Position numbers and translations under genes: made by a program. The notes beneath the pieces are model-generated. The model searched no databases. It was not told the DNA's origin and worked only from the letters and a program-made list of their open reading frames with translations. A DNA stretch of 34,239 nucleotides from Alphaproteobacteria bacterium (GTDB lineage: Bacteria; Pseudomonadota; Alphaproteobacteria; Rhizobiales; OSC116), in assembly GCA_002400495.2 (NCBI GenBank), contig NVQL02000065.1, forward strand, positions 1 through 34,239. Reading direction: 5' to 3'. Below are positions 1 to 6,845 of this stretch, piece after piece (within the stretch, counting starts at the first letter, position 1; the number at the start of each line of letters is the position of its first letter).

Positions 1-161
1 CACATGGCAAACTAGACGTCAGGCAGAAATTGCTATATTTGAATACATTCATGGATTTTATAATCCTAGGAGAAGACATTCTGCATTAGGTTGGAAAAGC
101 CCGTTGGCTTTTGAACGAATGGCTGCTTAAATGAGAACCGGAGCGGCACGAAAGCGGGACA
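1..161 (+). mobile_element. Right end of an IS3-family insertion sequence (partial)
   Basis: The window opens inside an insertion sequence. It holds the last part of an IS3-type transposase and then a short tail ending in GCGGGACA at about 161, the CA-ending terminus expected for IS3-family inverted repeats (TGTCCCGC read inward). Immediately after it the sequence becomes readable as flagellin on the minus strand, so the element sits inside a flagellin gene. The exact last base is inferred from the TG...CA rule, since the left end lies outside the window. Confidence 0.8.
2..130 (+). CDS. IS3-family transposase OrfB, C-terminal fragment
   Basis: Frame 2 is open from the window edge to a TAA at 128-130 and gives about 42 residues. 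They include RRQAEIAIFEYIHGFYN followed by PRRRHSALGWKSP, the very conserved C-terminal tail of IS3-family DDE (rve) integrase-type transposases, which lies after the last catalytic glutamate. The rest of the protein, with the catalytic triad, is outside the window. The enzyme would carry out cut-copy transposition of the element. Whether the upstream part is intact cannot be told from here. Confidence 0.88.
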   Translation, partial: TWQTRRQAEIAIFEYIHGFYNPRRRHSALGWKSPLAFERMAA

Positions 162-653
162 CGACCAATTCCTGAAATCTTGGTGGCTATTTCACTCAAG
201 GTTTCTTCGCCATCGAAATGGATGGTTGAGACTGTGCCGTCAACATCAAATGACAGATCTTGGTTTCCAGACCTAAAGTTAACATGTGTATCGGGACTGC
301 TAAAGCCAATGAGGCTAGTAACACTAGCTTTTGTGAATTCGCCTTTTTCGGCTTGTAGAGCTTGGCGGGCGGTACCTTGAGCTGATTCAACTAATTTTGT
401 AATGGCTTTGATGCCATTATCAGCAGCTTCGATGGTTTGAATGGAGTTGCCTACACTATCTTGTAGACGGCTTAAGTCGGCGCCACGAGAGTTTAGTGAT
501 GATGCGGTGAAGAAGTTGGTTGGGTTATCGAAGGGCTGAGTTTACCCGTTTGCCTGTTGCCAAGCGATTTTGGGTTGATGCCATCATATTGGCAGTGCTT
601 TGCATGCTCAAAAGATTTTGACGCACAGCACCTGAAAGGGTGATGTCAGACAT
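162..653 (-). pseudogene. Flagellin gene, truncated by the IS and frameshifted
   Basis: Read on the minus strand from the ATG at 653, this copy starts MSDITLSGAVRQNLLSMQS and follows the intact flagellin at 989-2134 closely through the N-terminal D0/D1 helices. Around 531 it has one extra A in a short A run compared with that copy, which shifts the frame after about 40 codons. The alternate frame then continues with recognisable flagellin (VESAQGTARQALQAEKGEF, then DLSFDVDGTVS and LSEIATKISGIG) until the IS end at about 161. The C-terminal half, including the terminal D0 helix needed for polymerisation, is absent. Two independent lesions make this a dead gene, although its leader hairpins are still intact. 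Confidence 0.9.
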
Positions 654-659
654 TTTCGG

Positions 660-812
660 TTCCTATTCTAGGAGATGTAACAATCATTCTGATTGTCTGA
701 TTAAATTAAAATCTCACATTCGGTGAGAGTGGTTATTCAAGTTAAATATAGGCTCTAAAAAATTTCAGAGCGATACTCGGATATTGTCAATTTAAAACTC
801 ACATTCTGTGAG
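660..812 (-). promoter_or_regulatory. Flagellin leader with four GAAU-loop hairpins (pseudogene copy)
   Basis: Reading the minus strand as mRNA, four perfect hairpins precede the flagellin start: CUCAC-AGAAU-GUGAG (798-812), UCUCAC-CGAAU-GUGAGA (712-728), ACAAUC-AGAAU-GAUUGU (680-696) and UCCU-AGAAU-AGGA (661-673). The 3' arm of the last one, AGGA, is the Shine-Dalgarno sequence of the gene. The stems differ but the five-base loop is nearly constant. The rest of the 654-914 gap is AT-rich with no gene. A further stem, GCUCU/AGAGC, lies around 752-771 without the loop motif. Confidence 0.75.
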
Positions 813-914
813 GGGGAATCGTTTCTATTAAACTTAAGTATTTATAACTAGACAGAGTCAGTAGATAATTAAAAGTCTATATATTTCAAATATTTATTTA
901 TAAATTGTAAATTT

Positions 915-946
915 AAAAACGCCTCGCTGAGTATTTAAGAGAGGCG
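915..946 (-). terminator. Rho-independent terminator of the flagellin at 989-2134
   Basis: On the minus strand, CGCCTC, a 15-base loop and GAGGCG form a 6-bp stem followed by a run of five T (complement of the A run at 915-919). It lies 43 bases after the flagellin stop codon. Confidence 0.75.
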
Positions 947-988
947 CTCTCTTGGTATTGTGTATGTGCTTTTATGTGCTTTTTAGAA

Positions 989-2134
989 TTAGAATAGGCT
1001 CAATACGGCTCTATCGGCTTGAGACGCCATTGATAAAGCAGTGGTTGACAATGACTGACGCGTTTGAAGAGCTAGCAAGTTTGCGCCCTCTTCATTTGTG
1101 TCGGCCAAAGTTAAGTTAGCTGCACCAGATTCTAGAGTATTGATCATATTATCTGTGAAGTCCTTACGGGCTTGCACGATTGATAAGTTTGAACCAAAGG
1201 TAGATGCGTTTGAACGCAAAGTGATTGTCGCTTGATCAAGAGTTTTCAGTGTATCTTCAATTGCACTATTGAATTGGAAACTGCCTTCACCAGCTTCTGA
1301 TAGACCAAGGCCTTCTGCAGATGTATCTACACCTTTAATGGTTAAGCTACTTGAGCCTGTTTCGTTAAAGATAACTTTTAGATTGTCACCATCTAAGAAG
1401 TTATTGCCGTTAAAGCTTGCATCATTGGTTAATTGATTAATTTGTTCAAGCAAATCGTTAAATTCAGATTCAAGACTGTCTCTGGTTGCACTGTCTACGT
1501 TCAATGTGGCGTTATTTTCGCCTGTGAGACCTAATGCAGTGGCGCCGTCACCTGATACTTGGAAGGTTTTGATATCATCCGAAGCTTCAACATCGATGCT
1601 GAATTTACCGTTGCCATCATCTTGAACCGTGGCTGTAAGGCCTTCGACTTCAGAGATTTTGTTGGCAATTTCATTCATGCTTTCTGTGCCATCTAAATCG
1701 ACGGTTGTAGCCGTGCCATCAATATCAAATGACATTTGACTTGCTTCATTTAAGCTTTTAACCATTGCATCGGCACTGTCAGCTTCGACGCTTGCGCCCA
1801 TAGCTTTGGCAGATGTGATTTCGCCTTTGGCGGCTTGTAGAGCTTGACGAGCTGTACCTTGAGCTGATTCAACTAATTTTGTGATGGCTTTGATACCATT
1901 ATCAGCCGCTTCGATGGTTTGAATGGAGTTGCCTACACTATCTTGCAGACGACTTAGGTCGGCGCCACGAGAGTTTAGTGATGAAGCGGTGAAGAAGTTG
2001 GTTGGGTTATCGAGGGCCGAGTTGACACGTTTACCTGTTGCCAAGCGGTTTTGCGTCGATGCCATCATAGTGGCAGTGCTCTGCATGCTCAAAAGGTTTT
2101 GGCGTACGGCACTGGAGAGAGTGATGTCAGACAT
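989..2134 (-). CDS. Flagellin
   Basis: 381 residues, the main filament subunit exported by the flagellar type III apparatus and polymerised at the filament tip. The N-terminal D0/D1 region (1-140) has the flagellin pattern NRLATGKRVNSALDNPTNFF and ends near ALQAAKG. The C-terminal D1/D0 region (about 290-381) contains the pattern LADTNEEGANLLALQTRQ and ends AVLSLF. The middle part (about 150-275) is a short variable domain with a repeated fold seen twice (NEIANKISEVEGL, then EDASDD-like segments). The start ATG is preceded by AGGA at 8 bases, placed inside a small hairpin. The gene has its own leader and terminator, so it is probably monocistronic. It is closely related to the broken copy upstream and more distantly to the copy at 2408-3574. 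Confidence 0.97.
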   Translation of the reverse strand: MSDITLSSAVRQNLLSMQSTATMMASTQNRLATGKRVNSALDNPTNFFTASSLNSRGADLSRLQDSVGNSIQTIEAADNGIKAITKLVESAQGTARQALQAAKGEITSAKAMGASVEADSADAMVKSLNEASQMSFDIDGTATTVDLDGTESMNEIANKISEVEGLTATVQDDGNGKFSIDVEASDDIKTFQVSGDGATALGLTGENNATLNVDSATRDSLESEFNDLLEQINQLTNDASFNGNNFLDGDNLKVIFNETGSSSLTIKGVDTSAEGLGLSEAGEGSFQFNSAIEDTLKTLDQATITLRSNASTFGSNLSIVQARKDFTDNMINTLESGAANLTLADTNEEGANLLALQTRQSLSTTALSMASQADRAVLSLF

Positions 2135-2142
2135 GTTATTAT

Positions 2143-2228
2143 TCCTATCCTAGGATTACAAAAGCAATCATTCCGATTGCGACTAATACAATGACCACAT
2201 TCTGTGGACGTGTTCACATTCTATGAAC
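2143..2228 (-). promoter_or_regulatory. Flagellin leader with four GAAU-type hairpins
   Basis: In mRNA sense (minus strand) the leader has GUUCAU-AGAAU-GUGAAC (2212-2228), CCAC-AGAAU-GUGG (2195-2207), GCAAUC-GGAAU-GAUUGC (2164-2180) and UCCU-AGGAU-AGGA (2143-2155). The last AGGA is the ribosome binding site, 8 bases before the ATG at 2134. Positions, spacing and loops parallel those of the broken copy at 660-812, although the stem sequences differ. I could not identify a confident promoter between 2229 and 2348. Confidence 0.78.
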
Positions 2229-2348
2229 TCGCATATTATGAATCTATTAGGCTTAATTTTGGGTTAAAGGAAGGACTGCCTGTGTATATGTGTGGAGGAT
2301 AATTTTATATCTATTTGAATTTTAAAAGAAATAAGTAGGTGAGGGCGC

Positions 2349-2378
2349 AAAAAAAACGGAGCGCCAAATGGCACTCCG
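2349..2378 (-). terminator. Rho-independent terminator of the flagellin at 2408-3574
   Basis: On the minus strand CGGAGTGCC, loop ATTT, then GGCGCTCCG form a 9-bp stem with one G-T pair, followed by eight T. It is a very strong intrinsic terminator 30 bases beyond the stop codon. Confidence 0.92.
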
Positions 2379-2407
2379 TTTGATATTTTTGCGTATATTG
2401 GTTTGGA

Positions 2408-3574
2408 CTATAGCAATTGTAACACTGTTTGGTCAGCTTGCGCGGCCATTCCCAATGAAGATGTTGATAGCTGTTGACGAACTTGAAGAGCCAGCAAGTT
2501 TGCACCTTCTTCGTTGGTGTCGGCCAAGGTTAAGTTGGCAGCGCCAGATTCTAAAGTGTTGACCATATTGTTGGTAAAATCCTTACGGGCTTCCACGATT
2601 GATAGGTTTGAACCAAACTTTGAAGCTGTTGAATCCAAGGTAGCTGAAGCGCTATCGAGTTTCTTAAGAACAGATTCGATTTTGTCATTGAACTGGAAAT
2701 CATTGCCAGAGGTGGCAGATAGGCCCATGCCTTCAGAAGTTGTGTCTGTACCTTCAATGGTCAAGCTACTTGAGCCAGTTTCATTAAAGATAACTTTAAG
2801 TTCATCACCGTTTAGGAAGTTATTGCCATTAAAGCCAGCATCTTTGGTCAATTCATCAATTTGAATGAGCAAATCGTTGAATTCTGCTTCAAGGCCGGCT
2901 CTGGTTTCACTGTCTGCAGCAGTTACGGCGGTGTTTGCACCTGTAATGCCTAATGTTTCGGCGCCTTTTCCTGATGCTTCAAATGTTTTTATGTCTTCTG
3001 ATGCTGTGATCGAAATGTTGTATCTATCACGTCCAGTATGTTCAGTGGAAGCTGAAAGGCCATCGATTTCTGAAATCTTTTCGGCGATTTCATTCATGCT
3101 TTCTTTGCCAGTCAAATTAATGTTTGTTTCTTTGCCATCAACATTAATTGTCAGTTTTTCTCTTGCTCCCATGTCGGCTACATCAGTATCGGCATCACCA
3201 CCACCAAAGAAGCCGCCAACTTGTTGGGTTTTGGTGCTTTCAACACTGGCTGCTGTGATTGTGCCTTTTTCGGACTGTAGTGCCCGACGGGCAGTCGCTT
3301 GTGCTGATTCAACTAGTGTTTGAATGGCTTGAATGCCGTTGTCGGCTGCTTCAAGTGTTTGTACAGCGTTACCCACGCCGTCCATAAGATCGCTCAAATC
3401 GCCAGCGCGAGATTCTAAAGCTGATGCTGTGAAGTAGTTGGTTGGGCTATCTAATGCTGAGTTGACTTTTTTACCAGTGGCCAAACGATTTTGGGTTTCT
3501 GACATCATAGTTGCAGTCGATTGCAAAGACTGGAGGTTTTGACGAACTGCTTTTGATAATGTTATGCCTTGCAT
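2408..3574 (-). CDS. Flagellin, second intact copy
   Basis: 388 residues with the same layout as the flagellin at 989-2134: N-terminal D0/D1 helices (NRLATGKKVNSALDSPTNYF near 28-47), a variable centre, and a C-terminal D1/D0 segment (LADTNEEGANLLALQVRQ, ending QTVLQLL). It differs from the other copy most in the centre, where it has a glycine-rich insert, GGFFGGGDAD, near residue 120. The ATG at 3574 has AGGA about 7 bases upstream, again within a small hairpin with an AGAAU loop. Several non-identical flagellins in one genome are common in alphaproteobacteria and usually give a multi-flagellin filament. Whether both copies are expressed cannot be told here. Confidence 0.97.
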   Translation of the reverse strand: MQGITLSKAVRQNLQSLQSTATMMSETQNRLATGKKVNSALDSPTNYFTASALESRAGDLSDLMDGVGNAVQTLEAADNGIQAIQTLVESAQATARRALQSEKGTITAASVESTKTQQVGGFFGGGDADTDVADMGAREKLTINVDGKETNINLTGKESMNEIAEKISEIDGLSASTEHTGRDRYNISITASEDIKTFEASGKGAETLGITGANTAVTAADSETRAGLEAEFNDLLIQIDELTKDAGFNGNNFLNGDELKVIFNETGSSSLTIEGTDTTSEGMGLSATSGNDFQFNDKIESVLKKLDSASATLDSTASKFGSNLSIVEARKDFTNNMVNTLESGAANLTLADTNEEGANLLALQVRQQLSTSSLGMAAQADQTVLQLL

Positions 3575-3581
3575 AATATGT

Positions 3582-3621
3582 TCCTAATTCTTGGAGTTTA
3601 AATACCCGATTATTCTGATCG
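3582..3621 (-). promoter_or_regulatory. Flagellin leader with two AGAAU-loop hairpins
   Basis: In mRNA sense, CGAUC-AGAAU-AAUCG (3607-3621, one C-A mismatch beside the loop) is followed by UCCA-AGAAU-UAGGA (3582-3595, one bulged A). The 3' arm of the second contains the AGGA ribosome binding site. The array is shorter and weaker than in the other two flagellin leaders, but the loop sequence is the same. Confidence 0.6.
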
Positions 3622-3751
3622 AATTGGACTTGTTTTACAGGGCTGGGATGAACTAAAAATTAAATGTTTTAGTTAACGATTTTTAACGTTAACATGTTGT
3701 TTTAAAATAGTATTAATGAATCATTGCGAAGCTAAGTTAACGCATGGTGTG

Positions 3752-3813
3752 GGTTTAAAGTTAACTTTTAATGTGAGTTTAAAGTTAGTATTTGGTTTGG
3801 ATTTAAAGTGAAT
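3752..3813. repeat. Three direct repeats, GTTTAAAGTTA type
   Basis: GGTTTAAAGTTAAC (3752), AGTTTAAAGTTAGT (3777) and GATTTAAAGTGAAT (3800) are spaced 25 and 23 bases apart. They lie in the 280-base gap between the unknown gene at 3855 and the flagellin at 3574, upstream of the flagellin on the minus strand. The near two-turn spacing suggests sites for a DNA-binding protein, but there is no match to a motif I know. The rest of the gap is AT-rich without a gene. Confidence 0.45.
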
Positions 3814-3854
3814 CAAATGTTAACGAATATGGCATAAAGCTTAACCATTGAGAG

Positions 3855-4325
3855 TTAAATGATTTTTGAAGTTTGTTGCCTTATGCCTTCGGTATTTTCT
3901 TCAGCTTCTGGCTCGACATTTGTGGTGCTGCTATCGTCTTTTGCTGGTTTTATGCTGGGTTGGCTTTGGTTGACCACCGCAATCATATACGGAATTTCCA
4001 TAAATTTATTGGCGAAAGAAGCACTCCTATTTTGTTTGGCAAGTTCTACATAAGCGCGCGAATTGGTGTTTTTTGCTGTTTCATTGACCATTTCGAGATT
4101 AAAGCGATTGATTTTCTGTTGTTGGGGGGCGCTAAATTTTTGTTGATTGGTCTGATTGTCGGTGATTGTTGCTTGCACGGCAGATGCGCCAGCCACTGAG
4201 CTTTGCTGATTAAATAAAGAAGGCGTAGATTCAGGCGCGGCGAATTTGCGCGCACGAACCTTACCTTCATTGCTAACACGTGCTAATTTATAAGCACTGC
4301 TTGATCGCGTTGTTACTGCATACAT
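3855..4325 (-). CDS. Unknown protein next to the flagellin genes
   Basis: 156 residues if it starts at the ATG at 4325 (MYAVTTRSSSAYKLARV), which has AGAGG 7 bases upstream. The frame stays open upstream to another ATG at 4364, but no ribosome binding site supports that one. The protein is hydrophilic, rich in Ser, Asn, Gln and Ala, with no signal peptide or membrane segment. It has a basic N-terminus and an acidic C-terminal part (EPEAEENTEG). I do not recognise a family. It is not FlaF or FlbT, the regulators often found beside alphaproteobacterial flagellin genes, although it occupies that place. Its low complexity and position suggest a flagellar accessory or export-related role, which is inference only. 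Its start codon lies in a hairpin (4321-4342). Confidence 0.75.
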   Translation of the reverse strand: MYAVTTRSSSAYKLARVSNEGKVRARKFAAPESTPSLFNQQSSVAGASAVQATITDNQTNQQKFSAPQQQKINRFNLEMVNETAKNTNSRAYVELAKQNRSASFANKFMEIPYMIAVVNQSQPSIKPAKDDSSTTNVEPEAEENTEGIRQQTSKII

Positions 4326-4342
4326 AGTTATACCTCTATGTA
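4321..4342 (-). promoter_or_regulatory. Hairpin masking the start codon of the gene at 3855-4325
   Basis: In mRNA sense UACAUAG-AGGUAUAA-CUAUGUA is a perfect 7-bp stem with an 8-base loop. The loop carries AGG of the ribosome binding site and the 3' arm carries the AUG start codon. This arrangement would limit translation unless the stem is opened. The 207-base gap upstream (4365-4571) has no gene and no promoter that I can support. Confidence 0.5.
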
Positions 4343-4571
4343 GCCCTCCAGAATATCCATCCACGAATATTGGGTATACAATATAGAATAAAACTTATGT
4401 TGAAGTGAAAATGAACGGGTGCATTTGATTTAACTTTTAACTGTTTTTGAATCTATTGGGGTGCGGCTAGCGGTATAGCAGTTCCCATAAATAGGTTTTG
4501 GGTGTCGTGGTTAGGCGTCGCAAGATTGTTAATGCAAGCGCTGGTCAGAGCTAATAATGGTATAATTTATT

Positions 4572-5048
4572 TTAAATAGACACATTTAAAGTTAAACTTG
4601 TGGCGCGCATGTGACGCGGGTTGGCTTTGGGCGCCAGTGGGTTGCCGTAAGTTATTGGTCTTTGTTTATTCTCAACATGTTTGGTGATGGTTTCCATTAT
4701 GCCTAAAGCCACTTGTTGTTGGGCATCGATGGCAACATGGTTGCGCCGCAGACTTTCTTGAAAGCGATCGATGACAAGGCGTAGTTTTGTAATTTTATCG
4801 GGCGCATATTTTGATAGGCTTTGGCGATTGCCTTTAAATATATTGGCAAAATAACTATAGGTTTCAATTAGTTGGGTTTTTTCTTCGTGCAATTCGGCCA
4901 ATACTGTGAGGTCGTTAGCGCGCAGACGCGCGGTTTCTTGGCTGAGTATATCCTGCAATTTTGCCAAAATTTCATGCATATCGGTGCAAAATATCATGGC
5001 TTGATTGCGGTTCTGAATGTGCGAGGTTTGGTTTGGGTTATTTTGCAT
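4572..5048 (-). CDS. FlgN-like flagellar export chaperone
   Basis: 158 residues, mostly helical and charged, with the start at 5048 one base after the flgJ stop and AGGT 8 bases upstream. The layout resembles the FlgN family: an N-terminal helix with LAKLQDILSQETARLRAND, then an EEKTQLIETY segment, a second helix, and a C-terminal region that would bind hook-associated proteins. FlgN chaperones the hook-filament junction proteins FlgK and FlgL for export. It is the third gene of a flgI-flgJ-flgN operon, the place taken in Caulobacter by flbY after flgI and cheL. The family call rests on length, helix pattern and context more than on strong motifs. The final 20 residues (ATSLTLNVSI end) are not typical. 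Confidence 0.7.
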   Translation of the reverse strand: MQNNPNQTSHIQNRNQAMIFCTDMHEILAKLQDILSQETARLRANDLTVLAELHEEKTQLIETYSYFANIFKGNRQSLSKYAPDKITKLRLVIDRFQESLRRNHVAIDAQQQVALGIMETITKHVENKQRPITYGNPLAPKANPRHMRATSLTLNVSI

Positions 5049-5049
5049 T

Positions 5050-5433
5050 TTATATACCTAACTGCATTTTGTACATGCTGTCTTTTAATTGTGAAGCGAT
5101 GCCAATGCCATCACCTGCACTCATGTTTTCGGCATATTTGCTGATTAACATAGAGCGGTAAATGTCTTCTGATTGGCCGCCACCAAATGGTTCTTCAAGC
5201 TCAATGCCGCTGAACATTTGCTCGAGCATATTGCTGATGAATACCGCTTCAAATTCTTCGGCTGTTTTGTCGATCTTTTCGATTTCTGCTTGGCTTAATT
5301 GTTTTTGTGCTGGTAATTCAGCATCAAGAAGTTTTTGAAAATGTTGGGTAGCTGCGGCTGATTTAGCTGCGAAATCCTGAGCATTTACGCTGTTCATGGT
5401 TGATTGAATATTAATTATACTTGACATGTCCAT
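5050..5433 (-). CDS. flgJ: Rod-binding protein FlgJ, N-terminal domain only (CheL type)
   Basis: 127 residues with the rod-binding domain core, KTAEEFEAVFISNMLEQMF, followed by GGGQSEDIYRSMLISKYAENM and GIGIASQLKDSMYK, which are typical of FlgJ. The C-terminal muramidase domain of enterobacterial FlgJ is absent. That is normal in alphaproteobacteria, where a separate lytic enzyme is used and the protein is often called CheL. It acts in the periplasm as a cap or scaffold for rod assembly. The start at 5433 has an AGGGGG ribosome binding site 8 bases upstream. It lies 12 bases after flgI and 1 base before the FlgN-like gene, so the three are co-transcribed. Confidence 0.93.
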   Translation of the reverse strand: MDMSSIINIQSTMNSVNAQDFAAKSAAATQHFQKLLDAELPAQKQLSQAEIEKIDKTAEEFEAVFISNMLEQMFSGIELEEPFGGGQSEDIYRSMLISKYAENMSAGDGIGIASQLKDSMYKMQLGI

Positions 5434-5445
5434 AAATCGTCCCCC

Positions 5446-6594
5446 TTACATGATGATTAATTCAGCCTGCAAAGCACCGAGCGCTTTGATGGACTGAAGA
5501 ATGGAAATTAAATCTCTTGGGCCAACACCTAATGAGTTTAGGCCATCTACCAATTCATGCAGCGAAATGCTTTTATCAAGCACAGCTAAGCTGTTGTCAG
5601 AATTGTCTACCACAGAGAGTTGGGTGCGTTGCACCTCCTGAGTGGTGCCATTGGAAAATGGAGCAGGTTGGCTGATGAGCGGTGATTCGGAAATAGATAT
5701 GGTTAGATTGCCTTGGGCTATGGCCACTTGGCTAACCCGTACATTATGCCCCATAACAATAACGCCAGTCTGTTCATCGATTAACACTTTGGCAATTTGA
5801 TCGACTTCGACCCGTAATTGCTCAATTTCGGTGATCAAATCTACCATTGTGCCTCTGTAATTTATCGGGCGGTCGATTCGGATGGTGTTGGGGTTAAGTG
5901 TTGTGGCAACGCGCTGAGCCATAAAGGCATTAATGGTACGGGTGATGCGTTTTGCGGTGGTAAAATCGGGGTTTTTAAGGCTCATTCTTATGCTTGTGCG
6001 ATCGGCGAAAAATAATTGCAACTCACGCTCGACAATGGCGCCGTTAGAAATACGGCCAACGGTGGGAATGCCTGTGGTGATGGTAGCGGCTCTGCCTTCG
6101 GCTAGATAGCCACCAATAGACACGGGGCCCTGGGCGACAGCGTATTCGGTGCCGTTAAGAGCCAAAAGATTGGTGGCCAATAAAATACCACCTTGCAGGC
6201 TTTTCGAATCACCAATGCTGGCGATGGAAACATCTAACGATGTACCGCTTATGGCGAAGGCAGGTAATTCGGCAGTGATCATGACGGCGGCGACGTTACG
6301 AGAGCTGATTTCCATTTGGCTGGCGTTAATGCCAAAATGGGTGAGCAGAGTTTGCATGCTTTGCTTGGTAAATTGTGAGGCGCCAAAATTATCGCCCGTG
6401 CCATTAAGACCAACAACCAGACCATAGCCAATTAATTTATTGGTGCGCAGGTTTTCAAAATTCACAATATCTTTAATGCGTGAAGCGGCATAGCCAACAT
6501 TTAAATTTATAACCATGAATAGGCATAAAAACATCAATCTTATGATTTGTTTTGGTATTGTAATATCAATCATTTGTTTGGCTTTTTCCATCAT
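5446..6594 (-). CDS. flgI: Flagellar P-ring protein FlgI
   Basis: Up to 382 residues. After a signal peptide (hydrophobic LMFLCLFMVINL, cleavage near GYAA) the mature protein begins SRIKDIVNFENLRTNKLIGY and shows the FlgI signatures VVGLNGTGDN, GTSLDVSIASIGDSKSLQGG, GGILLATNL and NSLGVGPRDLISILQSIKALGALQAELI. It forms the P ring around the rod in the peptidoglycan layer. Three starts are possible: 6594, 6573 (MIDITIPKQ) and a more internal Met. The predicted sigma-54 transcription start near 6605 leaves only about 11 bases before 6594, so 6573 is a serious alternative. It heads the flgI-flgJ-flgN operon. Confidence 0.97.
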   Translation of the reverse strand: MMEKAKQMIDITIPKQIIRLMFLCLFMVINLNVGYAASRIKDIVNFENLRTNKLIGYGLVVGLNGTGDNFGASQFTKQSMQTLLTHFGINASQMEISSRNVAAVMITAELPAFAISGTSLDVSIASIGDSKSLQGGILLATNLLALNGTEYAVAQGPVSIGGYLAEGRAATITTGIPTVGRISNGAIVERELQLFFADRTSIRMSLKNPDFTTAKRITRTINAFMAQRVATTLNPNTIRIDRPINYRGTMVDLITEIEQLRVEVDQIAKVLIDEQTGVIVMGHNVRVSQVAIAQGNLTISISESPLISQPAPFSNGTTQEVQRTQLSVVDNSDNSLAVLDKSISLHELVDGLNSLGVGPRDLISILQSIKALGALQAELIIM

Positions 6595-6616
6595 CTATAT
6601 TGTTGGCTTTATAGAA

Positions 6617-6632
6617 GCGAAAAGTGTGCCAA
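6617..6632 (-). promoter_or_regulatory. Sigma-54 promoter of the flgI operon
   Basis: On the minus strand TTGGCACACTTTTCGC has the invariant GG (6630-6629) and GC (6618-6617) exactly ten bases apart, inside a good match to TGGCAC-N5-TTGC. It is placed just before flgI and points towards it. Class III flagellar genes of Caulobacter use such promoters with the FlbD activator. Confidence 0.75.
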
Positions 6633-6778
6633 GTTTTGGGGGTTGTGAGTGATTGTAAAATATGCTGTATTTACATATGGTTATAAGATTTAAGGATTTC
6701 CCACATTCAATTTAGGCATGATCAGAATTGTTGCTGGGCAGTTTTTGCCGATTAAAATTGTCCCTATTGCGGTAGAGT

Positions 6779-6807
6779 TTGGTAAATGATGCAATGTGAA
6801 GTATAAT
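6779..6807 (+). promoter_or_regulatory. Sigma-70-type promoter of fliX
   Basis: TTGGTA (6779-6784), a 17-base spacer and TATAAT (6802-6807) form a good housekeeping promoter, 38 bases before the fliX ATG. The 251-base region between flgI and fliX thus carries two divergent promoters of different sigma types. Confidence 0.6.
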
Positions 6808-6845
6808 AAAGAGAATCAGTTAGCTTTGGTTTTAAGGAAACTGTT

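Noticed and set aside
2865..3323. 152-residue open frame opposite the second flagellin
   Set aside because: It is antisense to a clear flagellin, with a serine- and valine-rich composition that mirrors the flagellin codons, and has no ribosome binding site.
661..3621. Flagellin leader hairpins as ordinary CsrA sites
   Set aside because: Only one of the ten loops (AGGAU) has GGA in the CsrA style; the others have GAA, so CsrA is not the best explanation, though it is not excluded.
654..3854. Sigma-54 promoters for the flagellin genes
   Set aside because: No GG-N10-GC with a TGGCAC-type block was found on the minus strand upstream of any of the three copies, unlike flgI and flgF.
5050..5433. 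FlgJ as a truncated gene
   Set aside because: The rod-binding domain alone is the usual form in alphaproteobacteria, and the downstream gene starts one base after its stop.
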